Part shown: positions 57,474 to 64,000 of the stretch, one piece after another | How positions within the stretch are numbered: the first letter of the stretch is position 1 | Layout: each line of letters starts with the position of its first letter | Assembly: GCA_019054805.1 (NCBI GenBank) | Contig: JAHQIY010000003.1 | Coordinates: 4,960,001 to 5,024,000, forward strand | DNA: 64,000 nucleotides | DNA from: Brachionus manjavacas | Lineage: Eukaryota > Rotifera > Eurotatoria > Ploima > Brachionidae | Reading direction: 5' to 3' | The notes under the pieces: model-generated | What the model was told of the DNA's origin: nothing | The model's input: only the letters and a program-made list of their open reading frames with translations | Database searches by the model: none | Made by a program: the position numbers and the translations under genes

Positions 57474-58353
57474 TTTACTCTCTAAAAATCATTTTAAAAT
57501 TATTATGGTCTAACACGTTTACCTTAAATAAGGTGCACATATTTTTGAATTATTAATGAGTTTTTTTTAATTTAATTAACCATGCTACTGAAATGCTTTC
57601 AAATTGCAAAATGCAATCTATTAAAAAATACTATTTAAAAGCATATGAAAATAGTTAATGCCTAATACATGCACTAGTCTTTCATTAGGTGAGATAAATG
57701 GAAGTTTTTTAAGTTTTGTTCGATCTAATTGAAATAATTTAATTAATTATTAATACAAGTTTTAAAAATTAATCAATATTTTTATTTTCAGTTAGTACAT
57801 TTGTTTGACTCCCGAATTTATTTTTTTTGATATTTGTAATGTTCGAAATCAGATTGCAAATATTTAATTTTCCTAAATAAAGATAAGAATTTAAAAAGAA
57901 TTATCGTATACACTCGCAAATCCATGCATTAAAATTAATATTTGTATTTAAATATCCATCATCATCCATAATTCACATTTAGCTCGATCTCTTATTTAGA
58001 CTAGTCAAAAATCCTGATTTTGGTTTTATCTAGATTAAAATAATCAAATAACAAATAAAGAATTGAGTTCAATTATAAAATCCAATTTTTATTCAAAATT
58101 TAAAAAAAGAAATTAAAATGTACTAGATTAGAAAATAGAATCGAAAATTATTTTTTCTAAATAACAAGCCATTAGTATGAAAAGTGACTGATTAAAAAAT
58201 TAAAAAATTTTAGCAAACCAAATAGTGAAGCATTTCCGTCATTTAATTAAGTTATGACAATCATAAATAAAAGTTTTCTATAAACCCTTAGAAATCATCT
58301 GACAATTCTTTAAAAATTATCCTGAATTAGGGAAAATTTTTAAGAACATTTGT

Positions 58354-58492
58354 GATACGTTTGAAAACGCATCCATGCCAAAAACTAAGAAAACTTTTTC
58401 TAGCATTTCTTAGAAACATGATCAAAACAAACATTCGAAATGCTAGAATAAGTATTTTTGGTTTTTGGCTTGGATGAGCTTTCAAACGCATC
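58354..58492. repeat. Inverted-repeat hairpin D
   Basis: Arms 58354-58409 and 58437-58492 pair over about 56 bp with several mismatches (for example GTTTGAAA..GC.CATCCA and its complement, and CTAGCATTTC against GAAATGCTAG), around a 27-bp loop. Confidence 0.8.
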
Positions 58493-59924
58493 AACAAAAA
58501 AAACTAACCAATATCACATTTTTTGATTATCTAGCTATCTAAAATTTGATCAATGGCTCTAGGAAATTATTTAAATCCTGAAACATTGTCATTCTAACAC
58601 AACTGAGATTTGAAAGTACCTAACTTTGCGTGCTAAAACTCAAAGGAATGGAATCTTCATTACTATCTAATCATCATTTATTTTTGGATCTTTTTTTAGT
58701 TGAGAATTTTATAAATAATTCATTTTCAAAAATTAAATTTAAATTTTGGGGTAGTTCATGTCCTTTCTTAGAAACCAAATTTTTCAAAGTATTTTGTGAA
58801 AATTATATTAAATATTATTGACCAAGTGGTTAATCGTTGGTTTCAAAATAAAAATTAAAAAAGATTTATTTTTTTTCAAGTCTTAATTATTTCTTAATCA
58901 AAAATATTTTTATTTTAATATTGTATAAACATTTTAATTTTCCACGTAATTGATAACTTATAATGTAATAAGTCTATAAAAGGTATTGTTTTTTAGAAGT
59001 TTGTCCTAAGATAGACATTTTGTAATTTTTTCAACAATTTGTTTCAATGTTTCTCTTTAAGGAGTCAAAATAAATTTATTTTGGTTGACTGGGAATACTT
59101 TCATTATTTTTTTTGGCAAGACGTTTCATTTATTAGCTGAATAGGAATTTTTTTTTAATTTGTTACACGTCATTTTGAAAAATTTTAAATTTTATTCAAA
59201 TTTAAAATTAACTTGAGTCGAAATTTTAAATTATTTTTAGAAAATGTTTCTCTATCAATTGAAAATTGAGATTGATTTCAATAGATAAAAATTAACTGAG
59301 ACAACCAAAACGAAACTTTTTTAATATTTTTAAATATTATTTGAAATATAATATGATCAATAACTTTATTCTATTATTTCGCTATAATCGAAGCATTGAA
59401 ATAAATCTTAAAAACCAAAATAAGAAATCAGTCATTTTTAAGCCTTGATTCACAATATTTGTTTTTTTCAAAACCAAATTCAAAAAAATTTCATTTGTTT
59501 CGCTATTTAAAATTAGAGCAAATATATTTTATGCTTCTTTTAGAGATTAATTGTTGATTTCAAGAGCAATAAAAAATACGACTGACAAAAGATGCTAGAC
59601 CTAATGAAAAAAATCCACATATTTTATTTAAATATTCCCATACAAAAGAAACAATAAAATGTTTCATATATAATAGAAGAGATTTTCTTAAAAATAGTAT
59701 TTTTCTTGCAAATTTGAAATTAAAAATAAACAACATTTAAAAGTTTCAATCAATTAAAAATGCACAGACAGTAAAAATGGCTAAAAATTTAAGTTTAAAA
59801 TTTTTAATTTATTTTAAAAATTCTGTTATTTTTTCAAATGAAGTTTTTGAGTGACAACTTTGAAAACTGAATTTATGTTAATTGGTTTTTAAAAAATACC
59901 AACATTTAATTGATATGATGTTTA

Positions 59925-60290
59925 GTTTTATGTCGAGCTGATGGTGTTAAAGTAGTAAAAGCAACACTGATGTACGGAAGTGAATGTTGGGGGATGCGTG
60001 AATCTGACAGGAAAAGTCATAACACCTTCCACACGGGAAGCCTGCGGAGGATTCTCGGGATACACTGGCCTAAGACATTGTCGCATGCTGACCCATACAG
60101 AAGAACAAATTCAGACCCATTAAGTCAATGCATTAAGAACAAAAGACTGCGATGGCTCAGGCATGTACTTAGAATGAAACAAACACGGATACCAAAATGA
60201 GCCCTTCAATGGACACCTAAAGGGCGACGCAAGGGAGAACGACCAGCAGTATCATGGAGGTCAAAAATCACGAAAGAGCTCTAAATTAAT
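59925..60290 (+). mobile_element. Non-LTR retrotransposon (LINE) ORF2 3' fragment, decayed
   Basis: The translation has the C-terminal reverse-transcriptase hallmarks of many LINE ORF2 proteins: LMYGSECWGMR, then LRRILGIHW, then LRWLRHVLRM and RIPK. The expected continuation ALQWTPKGRRKGERP follows, but an in-frame TGA at 60198-60200 interrupts it. Only the 3' end is present, as usual for 5'-truncated insertions. No intact RT core or endonuclease is in the window. GC content is clearly above the flanks. Confidence 0.85.
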
Positions 60291-60462
60291 AAAATTGAAG
60301 TTTAAAAAAAATCGAAGAACCATCGAATTTATGCTCTTTCTGAAAAAAATCTTTGTAAAAAACGTCGCTATTTTTTAGCTAACTTGACTTGAATCGAATC
60401 TTCAATTACCTTAATTATATTATCATTTGTCAAAAAATTTATGCATCTTGCATCAATTTCAA

Positions 60463-60832
60463 AGAATTGGTTTTGTGAAGTTCAGTACAAAAGAACTGAA
60501 CAAAGTGTAAAAAAATTAAATAACTTTTTTTCTAAGAGTTTTAAATTAGTACTGTGAATGCAGCATGGTGCAATATTCAGGGTTGCATCAACTTTAAAAG
60601 TCTGCTAAAGATGTGCAAAATCTCTGCAAAATGAACTTCGCTCGATTATATTGAAATTTAATTTCTGTTAAACTATTCATTATAATCAGACTTAGATATT
60701 TGATGGAACTTTGAATCTTGCACTATGTTGCATTTACAGAACTAAGTTTAAACCTTTGGAAAAAAAGTTGTTCAATTTTTTTACATTTTTTCCTGTTCTT
60801 TTTATCATTCTGAATTTCAAAATACCAAATTA
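60463..60832. repeat. Inverted-repeat element C (MITE-like)
   Basis: The left arm (about 60463-60593) aligns with the reverse complement of the right arm (about 60700-60832), sharing blocks such as GTGTAAAAAAATT / AATTTTTTTACA and GTGCAA.ATTCA. The central ~105 bp is non-coding. It has the same overall size and architecture as elements A and B, with different sequence. Confidence 0.75.
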
Positions 60833-61430
60833 TTTATGCTGATATAAATTGATTTAATTTACAAGTTTATTTTTTACTAAAAGGAAAATAAACAATTTTA
60901 AAAAAATTAATATTTGACAATTTTTTTAGGATTAGAAAAATTAAATGATGAGACGTTTTTTCAATTTTTTAAAGCGACAAATAAGCGAGATAAAACTTTC
61001 GATAAACTTTAAAATCGAAAAATGGGGATTGATGACTTTTTATTTTTTAGTTAAACACCGCTTTTATTCTACTGTTCATTTAACTATCTTAAATAAATGG
61101 TTTGCTTATTCTGTGTTGATTGTAAAATTAAAGCTTATCCAATTTTTTGTGTTTAAGTAAATTATGACAAAAAAATTTTATTTTTGTCTATCAACTCAAT
61201 TGGAAAACTCCATATGTTACATTCTTTGGAAATATTTTCGAATTATTTTTTTCTTTCGAATGGAAGTAAGACAAAAAAAATGTCACTTCGTTAAAAAATT
61301 TACAGGCTCAGTAGGCCGGCCCACTAAGACCTTAAATTATTCACTCGACTTCATGATCATCCGTGCATTTTGTGCACAACTAACATGCACACTATTTCTA
61401 AATCACAGAAAAAAATAAAACGAAAGAAAA

Positions 61431-61451
61431 AAAAAGAGAGAGAGAGAGAAA
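61431..61451. repeat. GA dinucleotide tract
   Basis: A run of GA units about 100 bp upstream of the ATG at 61548, probably in the leader or core promoter of that gene. Confidence 0.75.
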
Positions 61452-61547
61452 AAACGATCTTTTTACAACAACTTTATGCTAATTTAAAATAGGCAAAAAT
61501 AATCCAAACTAAACTCAAAAAACAATTAGAATTTAACAGAGTTCCCA

Positions 61548-62390
61548 ATGGAAGTCGAACCATCGGTATCGGTCCTGGCTAGCACATCGAACGATACCAA
61601 GACGACAGAGGCCAGCATTCGTCCAAACCAGCGGAACATGAGCCGTAGATCGGCTTCTAGCACATCAACAGCATCGTCAGGCAAATCTAGACGCTCCAGG
61701 CCTAAGAGCGAGTCGAATGAAGAGCCAGTAAAGTTCGAAATCGGCTCGGTTAGCAGTGAAAGTCTGACAAGCTCTGCCACAGACGTAGACGTCGAGGACC
61801 CCAACGAAGAGCCCGAAAACCTGAAAACTTCAAAAACAAAAACAACTCGAGCTCCGCGAAACTCCCGCAAATCACTTCAGATTTTGAACAACAAAGCATC
61901 GAACCACACATGCACAGTCAAGTCAAAGCTTAGTCAAATAGACGAAGATCCCATCGGAGAGACGAAGAAGTCAATTAAAAAGACCAAGGTGAACAATTTG
62001 GACGAAAATACTTTGGACGGCTTCGGTTCAACTATCAAAAAAAAGACCCTCGAGGAAACCTCAAAGAGCTTGGAAGATAAAGTGCATCCAGACGAAATTA
62101 GCCAAGACACAGAGGCCACATCGTCTATTTCGTCTGCTTTCGTCGACAACTCTAAACCCGAATCTCAGCCCAAAAATGACCAGCTTGATGAAACAACCAC
62201 TGATTGCGACACTTTACTGAAAAATGATTTGGACGAACACAGCAAGCCAGCAGCGGACCCCAATGAAGACCATGGGCCCAAAAAGAAAAGAAAAAAAAGG
62301 TCCAGTTTGATGCTTCATCACAATCTCAATCTGGAGTTTTCAAAAGACGGGTTTGTTGATTTTATTTTTTTGTTGATATTGAATTTTTGA
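61548..62390 (+). CDS. Unidentified Ser/Lys-rich nuclear-type protein, first exon
   Basis: Open for 280 codons from the ATG at 61548. I do not recognise the family. The N-terminus is Ser/Thr/Arg-rich (SRRSASSTSTASSGKSRRSR), followed by alternating acidic and basic low-complexity stretches and a strong nuclear localisation signal KKKRKKR near residue 250. The last ~15 residues before the stop (FVDFIFLLILNF) are hydrophobic and AT-rich, unlike the rest. The true exon therefore probably ends near 62350, with weak donor candidates around GACGG/GTTTGT, and continues downstream. I could not find the next exon. Codon use is GC-rich like the filament gene. The 3' boundary given is the open-frame end, not a confident gene end. 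Confidence 0.6.
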   Translation: MEVEPSVSVLASTSNDTKTTEASIRPNQRNMSRRSASSTSTASSGKSRRSRPKSESNEEPVKFEIGSVSSESLTSSATDVDVEDPNEEPENLKTSKTKTTRAPRNSRKSLQILNNKASNHTCTVKSKLSQIDEDPIGETKKSIKKTKVNNLDENTLDGFGSTIKKKTLEETSKSLEDKVHPDEISQDTEATSSISSAFVDNSKPESQPKNDQLDETTTDCDTLLKNDLDEHSKPAADPNEDHGPKKKRKKRSSLMLHHNLNLEFSKDGFVDFIFLLILNF

Positions 62391-62907
62391 AAAGGATATG
62401 TGAAAATAGCAATTTTTGACAATCATATTTAAAAGCGCGAAAATTTGAAAATATTTCTAGATTTGCAAATTTTTAAATATCAAAAATCTTGAGTAGGAAA
62501 ATTATGAAATTTAAAAAATTATTCAACTATATTATTCCATATTTTTTCAAAATTCTTTTTACATTATTTTAAACCTGATTAGATTTATCCACCATTTGCT
62601 CATTTAAAATCGCTCAATTAATTCCGATTTGTAAAATTGGTTCTTTGGTTTTGCGGATAAGAAATTTAAGATTTTTAAAAGAATAAATTGAATCAGGAAA
62701 TTCTTTACGAAGAAAAACAATTTAAGTCACAACTTTTATTTTTTTCACATTTTTTTTTAAAAACAAAAAGCACAAAACGAGTCGTTTTGACTCTTTTAAA
62801 AATAAGTTTAAATTCTCATATCTTTTGTACAAATCGTACTCTATAAAAAGGTTATTACTCTATTAAATTACTGTTCCCTCGATCGATGCTGCACTACAAG
62901 CTAAGGC

Positions 62908-62986
62908 ACGCTTTTAGACCATGCACCAAAGTTTATCTCGCTCATGCTATTACATTTTTATTTTTCAACGCATGGTCTAATAGCGT
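62908..62986. repeat. Inverted-repeat hairpin G
   Basis: ACGCTTTTAGACCATGC (62908-62924) is complementary, with one mismatch, to GCATGGTCTAATAGCGT (62970-62986), with a 45-bp loop. Confidence 0.7.
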
Positions 62987-63212
62987 AACCACGGGTTTAG
63001 ATCTGCATCAAACTCTGAAATTTTCAAGGCTTGATTTTAAAACTGCACCGAATGCATAATTCAAAAAAATTGTTTTTATTTTTTGTTTTAAAATCAAATT
63101 ATGATAAAGTGTTAAAAACACTGGCGCTTCTAGTGTCAAAAATAATTAAAACTAGCATCTAAACCTTACAATAATGACGAGAAATAAATGATTTTTATTT
63201 AATTTAAAGTAG

Positions 63213-63437
63213 CACTTATTTAAGATTGAAGCATTTTATTTAAGTCACCCATATGATAATTGTCCCTTTTCTATCCTAGTGGATAATGGGGAGGTGCTCA
63301 TCTCCTTTTCTAGTACCTATTTAAGCAACGGCTCCGATCTGGCACTGAGGCTACTGCATCGAGTTGATCATCTACACCACAATTATTACCCTGTCGAAAC
63401 CGGATTTCGGAATTTTTTGATTGAGAAAGAAAAGTAA
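63213..63437 (+). other. GC-richer open frame without Met
   Basis: After a TAG at 63210-63212 there are 74 sense codons to a TAA at 63435-63437, with no ATG start. The central part (from GEVLISF through ALRLLHRVDHLHH to PVETGFRNFL) is much GC-richer than the flanks. It could be an exon with an upstream acceptor. Alternatively it is non-coding 3' sequence of the minus-strand retroelement remnant that begins 180 bp further right. No family recognised. Confidence 0.25.
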
Positions 63438-63619
63438 AAATATAAAGAGGCATTTTAAAAATTGACTTGTTTTGCCCTGAATATTCTATAAAGTCAAATT
63501 TGAATAATTCCGTTATCTAAAATATTGATATTAATTTGTCAAAAAATTCTAATTAATTTTGAATACACTTTGTTAGTCTTTTTTTTTTGTAAAATTATTT
63601 TTAAGTGCTATATAAAGGT

Positions 63620-63688
63620 CTGATATTGCTAGTCGTCCTACCTTGCGTCGCCTTAGAACTGTCTATTGAAGGGCTCTTTTTGGTATCC
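63620..63688 (-). mobile_element. Second remnant of the same LINE family, inverted
   Basis: The reverse complement matches the 3' part of the relic at 59925-60290: GGATACCAAAA.GAGCCCTTC, then a GGCGACGCAAGG block, then AACGAC/GACGAC and CAGTATCA-like sequence. It lacks the TGA of the first copy but has TAG where that copy has TGG, so the two decayed independently. Confidence 0.75.
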
Positions 63689-64000
63689 ATATTTCTCTCT
63701 ATTTCTTTAAATTATTAATTTAGATAATTTTTTTTATTTATCCAAACTATGTTATTTTAAGGATATTAACTATATATATTTTAAATATATAACTTTATTT
63801 TAAAAAATATTTGATTATTTAACATAATTGAATAAATATAGAACTATATTATGATATCTTAACAACTTAATTTCAATTAAATTAAGGTTAAAAAAAACTA
63901 GAATTTAACGATAGAAATTAAATTCATTTTTTTATTTTACTAGAAATAATAAAAATTAATAATAATAATATAATAATAATAATGAGCTACGGTGGTTTGT

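Larger units (their letters stand above)
57474..61547. other. Intergenic region with repeats and a retroelement relic
   Basis: Contains inverted repeats at 58354-58492 and 60463-60832 and a non-LTR retrotransposon fragment at about 59925-60290, each listed. The rest is AT-rich with no supported gene; short open frames at 58630-58821, 60945-61160 and 61164-61418 are low-complexity. A GGCCGGCC palindrome occurs near 61313. Confidence 0.5.
62391..64000. other. 3' edge region
   Basis: Could be intron or 3' flank of the gene at 61548. It holds hairpin G, a Met-less open frame (63213-63437) and a retroelement remnant (63620-63688). The final 19 bases, after an AAT/ATA microsatellite, begin with ATG followed by GC-richer codons (Met-Ser-Tyr-Gly-Gly-Leu) and may be the start of another gene cut by the window edge. 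Confidence 0.4.

Overview
This is an AT-rich animal genomic window. Protein-coding exons are separated mostly by introns of about 45-80 nt with GT..AG borders, plus a few introns of 1-2.2 kb. The intermediate-filament protein has a long lamin-like rod and a lamin-tail domain, which points to a protostome. The low GC, short introns and gene set fit a small spiralian such as a monogonont rotifer, but that assignment is an inference and not proven by anything here.

Layout. 0-6.3 kb is gene-poor AT-rich DNA with two ~340 bp inverted-repeat elements and one unresolved exon-like island. 6.35-7.56 kb (minus) is an intronless Jun-type bZIP gene with AP-1/CRE-like sites upstream. 10.5-25.9 kb holds two complete type IV collagen genes head to head: an alpha2-like chain on the minus strand (15 coding exons, 1773 aa) and an alpha1-like chain on the plus strand (14 coding exons, 1744 aa), sharing a 2.3 kb intergenic promoter. 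25.9-34.2 kb is a gene desert. 34.26-35.96 kb (plus) is an intronless, GC-rich intermediate filament gene. 39.4-46.6 kb (minus) is an rdgB/PITPNM-type phosphatidylinositol transfer protein in 5 exons. 50.0-50.8 kb (minus) is YRDC in 4 exons. 51.1-54.9 kb (minus) is ALG11 in 5 exons. 56.3-57.5 kb (minus) is eIF3h in 2 exons. 57.5-61.5 kb carries inverted repeats and a decayed non-LTR retrotransposon 3' fragment. 61.5 kb (plus) begins an unidentified Ser/Lys-rich nuclear-type protein whose 3' exons are not resolved. The last 1.6 kb holds a second, inverted remnant of the same retroelement, a hairpin and an unassigned open frame.

How the genes relate. The collagen pair makes the two chains of one basement-membrane heterotrimer and is arranged for shared transcription. 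The four minus-strand genes from 39 to 57 kb (lipid transfer, tRNA t6A synthesis, N-glycan assembly, translation initiation) are housekeeping genes with no obvious pathway link. Exon models were built by hand from splice borders and reading-frame continuity; every junction keeps frame. Apart from the genes, the most distinctive feature is a set of inverted-repeat elements of different sequence, several sharing a similar size and architecture, in intergenic DNA and in enlarged introns.
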